In this document: positions 1 through 10,320 of the stretch, piece after piece
Layout of the letters: each line of letters starts with the position of its first letter
Position numbering within the stretch: the stretch's first letter is position 1
Assembly: GCF_000003605.2 (NCBI RefSeq)
Contig: NW_003114478.1
Location: 5,574-24,722 of the forward strand
Reading direction: 5' to 3'
Source: Saccoglossus kowalevskii
Lineage: Eukaryota > Hemichordata > Enteropneusta > Harrimaniidae
Length of the DNA: 19,149 bases
Program-made: the position numbers and the translations under genes
The notes under the pieces: generated by a model
Told to the model about the DNA's origin: nothing
Databases searched by the model: none
Seen by the model: only the letters and a program-made list of their open reading frames with translations

Positions 1-1
1 A

Positions 2-973
2 TATGTACAGTCACGGGTCCCACTCATGGCACAAAAAGACTTCATATTATGTGCAAATAATTCAACTCATTGGTTCGTATAATGATGGATCTGTATACGA
101 AATGAATGCAAAACATGGCAACCAATAGTGAAACTACGTACATGCTTATCAAAGTCTTAGATCATATAAAAGCTGTCAAACCTGTATTGATGTCGTGAAG
201 ACGGTCCAAACTTGCAAGTCCAGTTAATGTCTATTTCACGATGCTACCTATGTGTCTGCAATATGACTACTTTGAGTCATCACATAAATATTTTTAGCAA
301 TTTTGTTATCTTTTAATCGTTTATTTAATCCTTGTGTTTTTCTGTATGTCAGCTATATTGATGTGTCCTTTGTCAAAACAGTGTGCATACAAAGTCAAGG
401 TAAAACAACAAAGGGGAAGTTTGTTTTACTGAAAACAAGTAATTAATAATCTAAAATTAATTGAGTATAGTGTTATGACGTTTTAGTAGTAAAACAATTT
501 ATAACCAGCATGTTTATGTATTATTCTCATTTGTTCTAATTTTGCTCTGATATCAACCAAACCATTATTGCCACAGGGGTGTAAGTAATCATTCATTTGA
601 AATTTTCAAAAAATCTTTCCTTTTAAACACTATATTTTGAACTGTTCAAAGAATTCGCATGATACAAAATTATTCGAACAAAGATTACGTAACAGCAAGT
701 TTATAAAAACATACATTCTCGTGAAAAAGTTAACAGAACATACTTCTCCTGATAATACAAAAACCTTAACACAAATTTGTCTGACCTGGATTGTTTTTGG
801 TGAGCGATCAAAAGCCATTTATTCACTATTTTTTGTTAGCTGAAACTAGCTCACAAATGTTCCATTCACATCGCTTGAAATTGTACCTATAACACTAAAA
901 ACATAATACACTCTTCCGTGGTGTTATTTTCTTGTGCAGTTCATTTTTTATATACACTACAATTATTCGTCCC
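2..973. repeat. Diverged direct repeat, copy A
   Basis: This segment aligns collinearly with 10991-12492. Shared landmarks in order are tgtacagtcacg, gttgtcgtgaag-like text near 192, aatatgactact near 260, gtaaaacaacaa near 400, tgacatcaaccaaacca-like text near 552, gccacaggggtgt near 570 and ggtgttattttcttgtgcag near 921. Copy A holds about 73 bases (roughly 37-109) absent from copy B. The left edge may lie outside the window. No coding sequence is recognised in it, and open frames inside it are not conserved between the copies. It may be a segmental duplication or two insertions of one unnamed repeat family. Confidence 0.8.
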
Positions 974-1421
974 ACTGATGTAGGCAGGTTATGCGAGCTT
1001 CACTGCTTATAAATAAAATGGACGTTTTTTTTTGCAATTATTTAAAAAAATAGAATCAGCACCAATTGTTCAGTAAATAGAATCAGTTGCCAGTTATAGA
1101 CGAATTGCATATATAACATAAGTAAAAAGTCCAAAAATATCAATGTTATGACTTAGAAAGCCATATTGCGTATGTTGAGGAAGTACTCACTCATTTCTCA
1201 CTGATGATTTTCTTACTGATATGTCAGTTATTTTTTTAGGTTTAGCGAAATGCTAGATACATTACTATAACTAAAAATGTTTTAAGTCTACACTATCTGT
1301 ATTGTCCATTTTACACACTAAATAGAAACAAGTTCAGTGATTCAGAATAATCGTGCACCTTGTAGCCAGATTGTAAAGTTTAGTTAACAGGTTGTTCCTT
1401 CGATCGCAAGCTCACTAATGA
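974..1421. other. No gene seen
   Basis: AT-rich sequence with homopolymer runs and no recognised coding or RNA gene. Part of the minus strand (about 1306-1421) continues the reading frame of the coding-like remnant immediately to its right, but with further stops, so it may be the decayed tail of that remnant. Confidence 0.4.
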
Positions 1422-1844
1422 TTATTTGTTCATGAATTTAGTGGCTATTGTTTGAGGGAAGAGGGACGTCAAGTTGCCTTCTAGATTTCCATAGGCATCC
1501 TGTTTCATAATGGTCATGACCTGTTTTTCTTCTAATGAGCGTGCTTTTGTCTCGTCCTCCAGTGTTTATTAAAATATGTTTTTACATATTTTGATGAGAT
1601 GCGGTACTGCTATGTATGTGACATGTATGTGGTTATCAAACATAAGAGGCTTATTTATTTGTCGTGATTTGGCCATAACAGTATAATGTGAAGTCCCATT
1701 TGTGCGGTGTGTAGAAGTTCTGAATACGCGTTTTACTGTTTCTAGACAAATTTCACCTGAAACTGCCAACCCAAGGTAGATGCGTTTTCTTTCCCAGGGT
1801 GAGTTTACTGATATGTTTGAAAGGTGCTTTACAGTTTCTTCCAA
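1422..1844 (-). pseudogene. Coding-like minus-strand remnant, unidentified
   Basis: One minus-strand frame is open from 1844 down to two consecutive TAA codons (1569-1571 and 1566-1568), then reopens in the same frame until a TAA at 1422-1424. The downstream part reads as a hydrophilic, protein-like sequence beginning EDETKARSLEEKQ and ending FPQTIATKFMNK. The upstream part contains SPWERKRIYLGLAVSGEIC. A possible donor, CAG|GTGAAA, lies at about 1757, and a weak acceptor at about 1546 would remove both stops in phase 1, but it lacks a pyrimidine tract. I do not recognise the family. It could be a decayed gene, a transposon fragment, or chance: frames of this length occur by chance in such AT-rich DNA. 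Confidence 0.2.
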
Positions 1845-2899
1845 TTAAAAATGTACGTTTGGTGCTTTAATTAGCAAAGACAATACACGCTCTCTATCTC
1901 TAATTCTAGCTGGAATAGCCTTTGGTTGTTTATCTTTGGTCTAAACATTATATATAAAGTAATGGCATGGCTATTAATCTTAGTAAAATTTAGGTGCATC
2001 ATGATCTCATTGCATAATAGCATTCTGTGCCTGACGCGGACTGTTTTTTTGTTCATAATGAATGCATAGTTGGATTTTGATAATTTTATTCATCTTTCCT
2101 CTTGTTCATGTTACCATCATTGCATGAAAATTCGAATTTCCGTCTCAACCGCTTGCCGGATTAGCAACGTGTTTTGCAGTAAAACCGTTGTTTACATTTG
2201 GGTAAATAAACACTTCTGTTTGCATATTCAAGGGCATACAATGATGCAACAGAAGCCTGTAAGGGGACACGATCAGGTTATGCATACAAGTAACACAATA
2301 TAAGAATTCAAAAATTAGACACTTCAACAAAATATTATTTCGAAAGTCTGTTTTACACTCTAACAACAATTGATTTTATAAGCATTGATTAATTAACGTT
2401 CAACTCAATATAAGAGGTAAATTTCTCACATTATTTATCAGTGCTTTCAGTTACATAATGTTTGTATATATCACTTTGATACTAAACTAGTACTAGTATG
2501 GTTTATTTATTACAAACAAAGCTGAAAATAACAAAAATACAACATTTCTATATAAGAACTTTAATTTTTATTTAGAATAACGTGCAAATAAACAATGCTG
2601 CAATGTGTACTATACGATAAATTCTAATATGAACAAAATATACATAATAAATTTACAATTACTATGTATACGCACCATTATAATGTTGACTAATATCCAC
2701 GTGACAATTCGATTGTAACTATTATTATCTAGCTATATGCCAGTAAATGTAACACAAATGTTAGTAATAGCTTCACATCAACAAAATGAATATTTTTCCA
2801 TATGCAATCCAACTCGTAATTATTTTAAAATGTGATTGAAATCGATGTTTTGACAATAATATAGTCAATACATAATTTGATATATAATTTGCATATAAG
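1845..2899. other. No gene seen
   Basis: AT-rich sequence with only short open frames that lack signal peptides, recognisable domains or splice-site support. A weakly related copy of the 48-bp repeat found at 2900 and 3717 seems to lie near 2731-2770 (agctatatgccagtaaat compared with agctatgcagtaaat). Confidence 0.4.
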
Positions 2900-2948
2900 C
2901 TGATTCTGACGACAAGCAATGCAGTAAATACATTATCAATAATATTTA
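2900..2948 (+). repeat. 48-bp direct repeat, copy 1
   Basis: Begins ctgattctgacgacaagc and includes gcagtaaatacattatcaa. It matches 3717-3764 at about 46 of 48 positions in the same orientation, offset 817 bases. The similarity fades into weaker matches afterwards. No function is recognised. Confidence 0.85.
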
Positions 2949-3716
2949 GTGAAGTTACAACAACATATTTAGAATTTGACTAATGTCAATGTGACTACCA
3001 TAAACTCCATGTTTTTTTTGAAATATATACAAAGAAAAGAATATTAAATTTACATATCATACAATATGGTGGCTCTAGAAACCCTTTTTTGATACAAGCG
3101 GGTTCCATTTTTGCGAGATGCAAATAACGCGTCAATCAATTTACAGAATGAGGACATGAGCAGAGGTAACAATTTCAGTGTTATCTTAAATATGCTCCAG
3201 TGTTTAGTATTATAGTTTTCTTGACGTTCGATCAAAAACCTTCTAATTCTTGTAAACCATATGTTTCATTCAATGATAGCCACTGCTGAATAACATAATG
3301 TATGACAGTTTAATATGATACTCAATACAGTAATAAAGTAATATGAAATTGGAATGTGTTACCTTAAATGTTTGATCTTGTCCAGTAGCGGTGATAATGG
3401 TTGTGACACTATTATCTGTATTTTATAACAAATGTGTTATCGTGATATTTATATGAAGATCCTGCTTATAATATTATAATTTTAACCGTATGACGTCGGC
3501 GACATGGGAGTGTTTTAAAAACGTGTTTCATGGCAACACGTTTGGCATAGTTACATGCGATTACATTTCAAAACAAACTTTTTCTGAACATGTAGAAACG
3601 GAATCAGCTACTGGTAGCGATGTACAGTTGCGCAATCGTTGGTGGCTAACAGAGGTATTCTACTACTATAAACGGAGTTGTTACATAAGAAGCGTGTACA
3701 TACTGTCTTATTACGT

Positions 3717-3764
3717 CTGATTCTGACGACAAGCTATGCAGTAAATACATTATCAAGAATATTA
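3717..3764 (+). repeat. 48-bp direct repeat, copy 2
   Basis: Nearly identical partner of 2900-2948, differing by aagcaatg/aagctatg and by one base near its end. The 769 bases between the copies hold no recognised gene. It ends just left of the MITE-like element that starts at 3800. Confidence 0.85.
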
Positions 3765-3799
3765 GTTACAGTTACATTTGCATTTACGAATAAACAAAT

Positions 3800-4255
3800 C
3801 GCAAAATAGAGGTGTTAGCGCGAAATCAACCCGACTGGTTTATTCTGCAGGAAATTCATTGCTATTAACTATTCATTAATCATATATTATAATGAGGTAG
3901 GCGCGGAAATACGTGCATAATGAGATCAACATGGTAACGGTCACACTGCAGACCCAACAAGGAGGCACGTTGAAATTCGAGTTTGTCGCAGTCGTCGTTT
4001 CTAATTCATCACAATGTGTAATAAAGTAACTCGTACTAGTCGTTGAATTAAACAAAATCTGCTGCTACAATCATTCGAGATTTCTCGGCCAGAGGTCAAT
4101 TGAAGGGACGTTGTGATTGGCTTAGATGATTGTCAATTAGAACACTCATTAAAATAATTACCCGTTGACAAATTAACGAGTTCCTGCAGTGTCGATAGAG
4201 GGCCATGTATAATAAACCAGTCGGGATGATTTTGCGCTAGCACCTCCATTTCGCG
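3800..4255. mobile_element. MITE-like foldback element
   Basis: The left end (3800-3844) starts cgcaaaatagaggtg and ends actggtttatt. The reverse complement of 4211-4255 starts cgcgaaatggaggtg and ends with the same actggtttatt. The two 45-base arms agree at about 40 positions. Weaker inverted similarity continues inward (3845-3896 against 4144-4200, both with ctgcaggaa and a later taatgag), interrupted by an insertion of about 22 bases in the right arm. At 456 bases with no transposase frame it is non-autonomous. The target-site duplication is unclear because the flanks are A/T-rich, so the superfamily cannot be assigned from this copy. Confidence 0.85.
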
Positions 4256-6848
4256 CTTTTTTTATTTTATTTCAACTCAAAATCAAATAAATCGCTCCGA
4301 CTGCACCAGTCTAGTGTTTTATGTACAATGCTTTGTATTACTATTTTGACGAGAAATAAGATTCATGTAATATATCCACATCATAACTCCATTCTAAGCG
4401 TATTCAGCACGCAGTGCAAATTGCATGACCTCTTTGTTATGTATCGGAGGTATTAGTGATATTTCAACAATTCCTGGCGAATAGGTTTCAAGATATTGTG
4501 TAATGTTTACACCTACTGCTAAGTGTTGGAATACAAATTAAAATCAAGTTACCTACCTGTACTTGTTACGAAATAAAATGTCATTCAAATGTACTACAAA
4601 AGTATTTTTCTTAGTAAATATTTTTAATCAATAACGTATATTTTAAACAAAAACGTATATTTCAAGTCAGTATATGCTGGAATTATGGTAAGTGACACTG
4701 ACAAACCTAACCCTGGCACAATCATATATTTCATCTTAAATTTTTCAATAAAAAAAATAAGTAAGTTTCGACGGATTTTGGTCTAAAAATTGAAGATATG
4801 TTTATGATGTTTGAAGGAAGTCCAGTTAAATGAAATGAATATATGTTCAGAATATGGGCAAAGCTAATCAATTTCACCATTTTGAACACAAATTATGTAT
4901 TTGAAATGCAATTTTATTGCGAGCGTCCATTAGTGTAGTTGAAAGCACGTTTCTGTAATCCAGGATGGATAATGTATCTGACACAAAAAATAAGTTAATA
5001 AAAAAGTAAATTTCTTTTTTTTTTGGCCAGCCGACAAAAAAAAACGTTTGCATATACTATACTCAATGATGATAACAACGTAATATACCATTGGAATCAT
5101 AATATTTTGAACTTAATTCACGCATTACATGAAAGTGGTTAAATTTCGTTATTAAATTGGATATTAGTAAAATGCATTAATTAAATATATATTAATTAAT
5201 GACATTCTGAACTCAAATCAACACAATGTAACAGCATTTTAGATATGTGCTATGCTTTTCATTCAAAACACTGTTTTTTTTCCCAAGCACAATCCATCCA
5301 TTTGTAAGATGATTTGCTCAGTTTATTTCAATGTATGATGTGTTCCATTTTTTTTAAATAGTTTGTTTTCAAAAAAATATGTTTCTAATTTTAGTGTAAA
5401 CTTTAATAATATGTACTTGCTTTGTTACTTGAGGTATAGATGCAGATTTTGTATGCACCTGTATGTGATTTTTTTTTGCATTTTATTATCCAAACAATCT
5501 TGGCTATAGACTGTTGACATTGTGTAGAATTGTGAATAATGGAACGATTTTAAAATATAGATAACAGGTGCAAACATTCTCTGTTTTGAATGCTTAGCTA
5601 GATTTAGCAAGGCTGTACATAAAAACATAAAATAGAAACATGGTGTAAAAGAGAAATGACGGGATCTCCATATTATGCACTATAGTTAACTTTTAACAGA
5701 ACGATAATACATTTAAATTTGGAACTGTTACAGCAATGTAAATTGTGAGCATTAGCAAACCTCTTACTAAGTGAATATTATGCGAATTAGCAATTATTTC
5801 AGATTCTTTTTAGTGCACATCACAGAACTTAAAGAAAATAGTTCCTAGATGATTTGACCTTTTGTTTTGAAATTTTCACAAATATTGACAATGTATTTAT
5901 CTTCAAAACGCCTTCGGGGCATTATTTTTGGTTGAACAGTGTTACAACAATTATACAGACAACTAGCCTGGGTTTTAATTTATGCATAAACTTGAAGTAG
6001 TGGAACTTTAGCTGCTGCCCTGTAAAATTGACAACTGGAAGACAGTTTTCAAGACGGCACTTTCTTCACAGTAAACATATGTACCCATGAACCAATTTTG
6101 ACAGGAAACAGAAGCATGGTTTAGAAGCTATTGTTTTAAATCACTTTTGACCAAAAAAGCACATTTTGTGCATATTTCAAATTACAGTGTCCATAAAAAA
6201 CAACTAAATAATGTTAAAATTCATACAATAAGCTTTCCGAAAATATATAGTTTTGTGGACAAGGGAGATCATCTTGGTTTCCTAATTAATTAATTTAAAA
6301 TACCTGTCATGTAAACTGCATCTCTATCTTAATATAGGTATTTTAAAAACGTTAACATTTTTAAATAATCGTTCTGTGAAAATTAAGAATTTTTTTTTCT
6401 TCCAAGAAAATCGCAATTTTCAAAAATAACTCTCATTATTAAATAGCGCCCTCACTCAACACTATTTAGAATGACTGGTTGGTCAAATATTGATGAGTCA
6501 GGTGCATGTATTGGCTAAGTTTGTTGTACATAGATGCAAATGAGTATAGGAACCATTAATGATGTAGGGTGTATTGGAAGGGGTGGAGGATTTCATGTTT
6601 GTAATGACTGGTTGTAATGTGGCATCTCGTTGTTTTCAAGATGCAGCCTAATATTTGTTGCTTTCTTGGTTGTTCAATGTGGCTAAAATTTGTGTGGTGG
6701 GTGGGAGGGAGATGTATTTATTGTTTGTTGAGTCGTTGTTTAGACACCCTGCAGCTTGAAATGGTATGGCCAAATTCGATATGGTGGTGTTGAATATCTG
6801 TGCGATATGGCGGTGTCGTTTAAAAACCACGCATCAAAATGATTTCTG
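4256..6848. other. No gene seen; contains a palindrome and a G/T-rich stretch
   Basis: No recognised coding sequence on either strand. Two structural points stand out. A perfect inverted repeat attaattaa/ttaattaat with a 7-base spacer lies at 5176-5200. The plus strand at about 6470-6830 is unusually rich in G and T compared with its surroundings. The latter lies just beyond the 3' end of the minus-strand secreted-protein gene. Confidence 0.45.
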
Positions 6849-6858
6849 TTTATTTATT
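6849..6858 (-). terminator. Candidate poly(A) signal of the secreted-protein gene
   Basis: Two overlapping AATAAA hexamers on the minus strand (6849-6854 and 6853-6858) lie about 75 bases beyond the stop codon and are followed by T/G-rich sequence, as expected downstream of a cleavage site. A further AATAAA at 6933-6938 overlaps the stop codon itself and could serve instead, giving a very short 3' UTR. Confidence 0.45.
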
Positions 6859-6933
6859 TACTGTTGTAGATCCTGAGAACTAGCCATTGAATATGATGTC
6901 GGGAATAAATGGTTTTCTGAACAAGCATTAATT

Positions 6934-7973
6934 TTATTTAGTTGAGTCTTCTTCGGGAAATGGCGCTTTAGATTCAACAAAATCAGCAACTGACTCTGGG
7001 CAAACCTGCATGTGAAAACATAACGATTATGTAATAAAATATCAAATATTCTGGTAGACTATACCGTGGAATGCACATGTTTCTGTATTTGCTTGTAAAT
7101 GGAATAAGTATTCATTGCAGTATTAACTATATATAAATATATCATGTCAGCATATGAGTCAAAAGTCAATATTACAATTGTTTTACATTATAAAAAGTTT
7201 GTCAAAATCTGTAACAGGCTGGTCCGGCATTATGTTGCCTAGCTATTGCTAATACTCACCGCAATTTCACAATCCATAATAGCCCAACGGTTTTCTAGCA
7301 TGTTAACATCACACCGTTGACAATCGTCAGTTGGTTTCGAAATAGTTCCCTTTAAAACAAAACAAAATATTGTTTGAACAATCAAAACACATATCAATCG
7401 CAGCAACATTTATTTTGATTTAATAATAATCCGGAAACATTTGGATAATTCACTTGAAAACGTTGTGGTCACCAAAACATTATTTTCAAATGACAGTACC
7501 GTATATTGGGTTTAAACGGAAGTTGTACAGCACAATAAATTGTAATTAATAACATGATGTGCTTCACAATTTCTTGTATTAGTTTATAACTAATAAATTA
7601 CCATGATCGTGATAATTTATTCACAAGTCTCTGTTTAGTATGAAAGAAAGAATTAAATAATAATTACCATATCAGCAGCAGTCAAGTTTGGTTGTAAACG
7701 ATGCATTAAGGTGAAATGAACGTGTACCAGGTTCAAATACTGAATTCGATAATAAAATGTGTTGTGCATTGTGTTTTCCTTCCCTTTAACGGTAGTTTCA
7801 ATAGTTTCCATGAATTTTTGACAGGGAACATCATGAGTACAGTTGGCATACCATATTCCATTTACGGACATCGAATCGGTACAATTCATGCAAGAACCAT
7901 CTGTAGGATATCCAGGGTGTTGCGCGTGTGATGCAGCCACTAACATCAGCAGCAAGCAGTGTGTTACAAACAT
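6934..7973 (-). CDS. Small secreted protein with twin four-cysteine modules (3 exons)
   Basis: Minus-strand coding exons are 7973-7668, 7349-7260 and 7005-6934, joined by introns of 318 and 254 bases. Donors are ATG|GTAATT and GCG|GTGAGT; acceptors are TTTAAAG|GGA and CACATGCAG|GTT. Both introns are phase 0, giving 155 residues ending at TAA. I start at the first ATG (7973-7971); an in-frame TGA lies upstream. Residues 1-17 form a hydrophobic signal peptide (MFVTHCLLLMLVAASHA), with likely cleavage before Gln18. The mature part holds exactly eight cysteines in two modules: C28, C31, C45, C51 and C112, C115, C129, C134. Both have C-x2-C-x13-C-x4/5-C spacing with a Trp 3-4 residues before the third Cys. 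Possible N-glycosylation sites are Asn30, Asn44 and Asn96. The tail is acidic (PFPEEDSTK). I infer an extracellular disulfide-bonded protein; I do not recognise the family. It has no coding neighbour. Confidence 0.8.
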
Positions 7974-8075
7974 TGTCTGTACAGTCAAAATCAAACGAGC
8001 GGTGAGGGGGAGAAGAGCGTTCTGTCAAAACAATTTTACCGTAGACTCAATTTTAACGACCAATCTGCAGCGTTG

Positions 8076-8090
8076 TATTTATTATAAATA
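8076..8090 (-). promoter_or_regulatory. Candidate TATA box
   Basis: The minus strand reads TATTTATAATAAATA about 105 bases upstream of the ATG of the secreted-protein gene. Initiation about 30 bases downstream would give a 5' UTR of roughly 70 bases. In AT-rich DNA such matches are common, so this is tentative. Confidence 0.3.
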
Positions 8091-8099
8091 AGAATCCAA

Positions 8100-9247
8100 A
8101 AATAGAATATAAATACACACATACACTCGATTAAATTTTCTGGACATACATGCGACGCATGAACGAAAACGATCTATTGTATTGTGATCTATTGATATGA
8201 ATTGGAACTGCCTGTGACGTGTTGTCTGGACGCCGTTTCGTCCTACAGTCAAATACAGAAACAAAAAGTGATTTATTTTCTTATGCCAAGACCTGGTTGT
8301 TCATGCATTCCAAGCATGTCGTATATACTTCTTGTTCTCTGTGGTGTGTGCTGTGGAAACATCTGATTTCGCGGTTTTGTGCTGTCGAAATATTTCGCGA
8401 AAAATAAAACAAAGGGGAACATCACACGAAGCAGTCAGGCCAATGACTTGTTGATATCCGAAACTTAGAACCTCTAACAGGACGGTTAGTTCCTGCACGC
8501 CTACCAGTATTACACAACTACCATTTGCAGCGCATTGCAGTCTGACAATTATTCACTGTACCCCTTCCTTTTTCCAGACTGTCTAGAAAGTTATAAAAAA
8601 TGTTTCATCCCTTAGAAAACACAAGTCTTTGCCGTACGATCAAAAGAAAAATGTCCACATAGTAGTAACCAACATCGTTCTGGCGTTCCTAAAAAAAAAA
8701 ACAATGCATAGCTTAGTAGCAAATAATCACGGTAGCGCAATCCGATCATGCTACGTTTCACAATTATTATTATTACTTGGTAGTGATTATTAATAAAGAA
8801 CAAAAAAAAGTAAACTCGTTGAATTGTTCTGAAAAGCAATTAAATTTCAATTTAGTTTCATCGATTCCGGTCGCATGCAAATGCTCGACACCTTCTAGGT
8901 CAAATTGCTAATCAGCCAGTCAAAATACTCGGTGATGCCAACGTATTCAAATTACCAAAACGGAGGAGATTTGCCGATGTTCCAGCTCGATGGGAAGACG
9001 ACACGTTTTTTTTTTTGAAATCAAAACATTAGTTATTTTCGATGATAAACTGACAATTTGAAGACTATTTTTACGATGATAACAGCTCATATTCGAATCG
9101 AAGCTTTAAACATTCACGCTTACCACAATAAACGTCGTACTCTTGAATAGGCGTCAATGACTACGGCGAAATTCGTAAGATTGTGGGTCAGGAGTGAGTG
9201 TTTTTTTGACTTTGGTATTGTGTCTTACATTCCAACAGGAAATGTTT
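8100..9247. other. No gene seen
   Basis: Upstream flank of the minus-strand secreted-protein gene. Short open frames exist on both strands but none has consistent splice sites. A small CGCG-centred inverted repeat (atttcgcg at 8366-8373 with cgcgaaaaat at 8396-8405) and T10/A10 runs are the only structures noted. Confidence 0.4.
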
Positions 9248-9298
9248 GCGTGGTTTTATTTTCGCGCTTTTGGACTCACCGCTAAATTTAAACCACGC
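9248..9298. repeat. Foldback hairpin with GCGTGGTTT arms
   Basis: The left arm gcgtggttttattttcgcg (9248-9266) pairs with cgctaaatttaaaccacgc (9280-9298) at 16 of 19 positions across a 13-base loop. The arms are clearly more GC-rich than the surroundings. It may be a remnant of a very short foldback transposon or a structured non-coding repeat. Confidence 0.7.
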
Positions 9299-10080
9299 GA
9301 ATGATTTCTACTTCTACATTTAATTTATTGCAATGGATATCTGAAAGCCCGTAACCTAATGTTAATGACATTGTTTACTGTCTTTTATCGTCATGTCCAA
9401 GTGTTACCGATGGTTAGACTATTTAGGTGGTTAGACATAGACAAACTACGTATCGGCAATGCTGTTTGCAAGCCAACAAGCTTTGTAGATTGAATAGACA
9501 TCTAGGCGATTTACATTTTCGTTTACTCAAACTGTGATTGACAGGAATTTTGCAAACATTAGCCACCATTTTAATCTCGTGATTTTCACAGGTCGCGGCA
9601 CGTTTCGACCGAAAATAACAACATTTATACATCAAAAGCCCAACCAGACGGGTGTAATCGCTAGCGTACATATTCATGCCCCCGCTTGATCTCCAAACAT
9701 CGTAAATGGCATATTTCACGGAGCTCCCGCCACGATGTTAGCTGCTTGGTTCGGATTAACATACTAATACAGTTGCCATCTTTGACCCACATTTATAGTA
9801 TCGGTTCCCCTTTAAGCGAGTGCGCGGTGCTTATTTCAGGTGAAATATTTTAAAACTGATTAAATATGCCTTGGATCGTGACACGTGATTTATTTTGTCG
9901 GCATACACACAGCTGGCTATGCTTGTTTCACAGCGACTATATATTTTGGAAGTTTATCGAGTGCACTTCGCCATTTTATAATTAAGTTTATAATAGGTTT
10001 AGCAACAGGAAGCGACAAAAAACGCATTCCGAGTTTGGTTTGATTTTACTTTTCGTTTTGAGGGAAGTGGCCGAGAAATA
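9299..10080. other. No gene seen
   Basis: Slightly higher GC than the rest of the window. Several short frames look partly protein-like, but no splice-consistent gene model could be built. Confidence 0.35.
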
Positions 10081-10320
10081 ATGCGAATGTTAATCAAAAA
10101 CTCGCTTAGGACAAAATTCGATGCTAGTGGAAAGAAATTATTTGAATATGCTTACCCCGATGATGATGACTATGAGACACAGGAAAGTTATGCCACCAAT
10201 AAAAACCGGTGCCGCCGTAGCGATGTTCAAATTCTGCCTGATAAAATTGCACCCGGGTTATGCCATCTGTTTCGAAGACAATGGGATAAGGCTGAATTCG
10301 ACGACGATATTGTATTGTAA
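10081..10320 (+). CDS. Weak open reading frame, acidic/basic hypothetical protein
   Basis: A 79-codon frame starts at ATG 10081 and ends at TAA; the frame is open from about 10003, just after a TAG that could also be an AG acceptor. The predicted product is hydrophilic, with an acidic run (YPDDDDYETQE) followed by a basic patch (NKNRCRRSD) and an acidic end (EFDDDIVL). There is no signal peptide, membrane segment or domain I recognise. An overlapping frame of similar length exists (10121-10345). Frames of this length arise by chance in this DNA, so the call rests only on composition. Confidence 0.15.
   Translation: MRMLIKNSLRTKFDASGKKLFEYAYPDDDDYETQESYATNKNRCRRSDVQILPDKIAPGLCHLFRRQWDKAEFDDDIVL

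Noticed and set aside
3490-3720. 76-codon plus-strand open frame with ATG
   Set aside because: No domain or signal is visible, its stop lies in the 48-bp repeat, and its length is within chance for this AT content.
7716-8091. Plus-strand open frames opposite the secreted-protein gene
   Set aside because: They are antisense to exon 1 and its 5' flank and have no independent coding evidence.
8283-8368. Short plus-strand frame with a signal-peptide-like end (MSYILLVLCGVCCG)
   Set aside because: It stops after 27 codons and no convincing donor precedes the stop, so it cannot be built into a gene.
8856-9032. Plus-strand exon-like frame after an AG at 8854-8855, with a basic KLPKRRRF stretch
   Set aside because: A second frame over the same bases looks equally protein-like, it ends in a T10 run, and no matching donor or partner exon was found.
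9133-9203. Minus-strand frame ending at a good donor (TTGTG|GTAAGC)
   Set aside because: The open stretch is only about 23 codons and no upstream start or downstream exon was found.
9423-9719. 98-codon minus-strand open frame
   Set aside because: It has no ATG at its start, its cysteine/basic composition shows no pattern, and its length is within chance.
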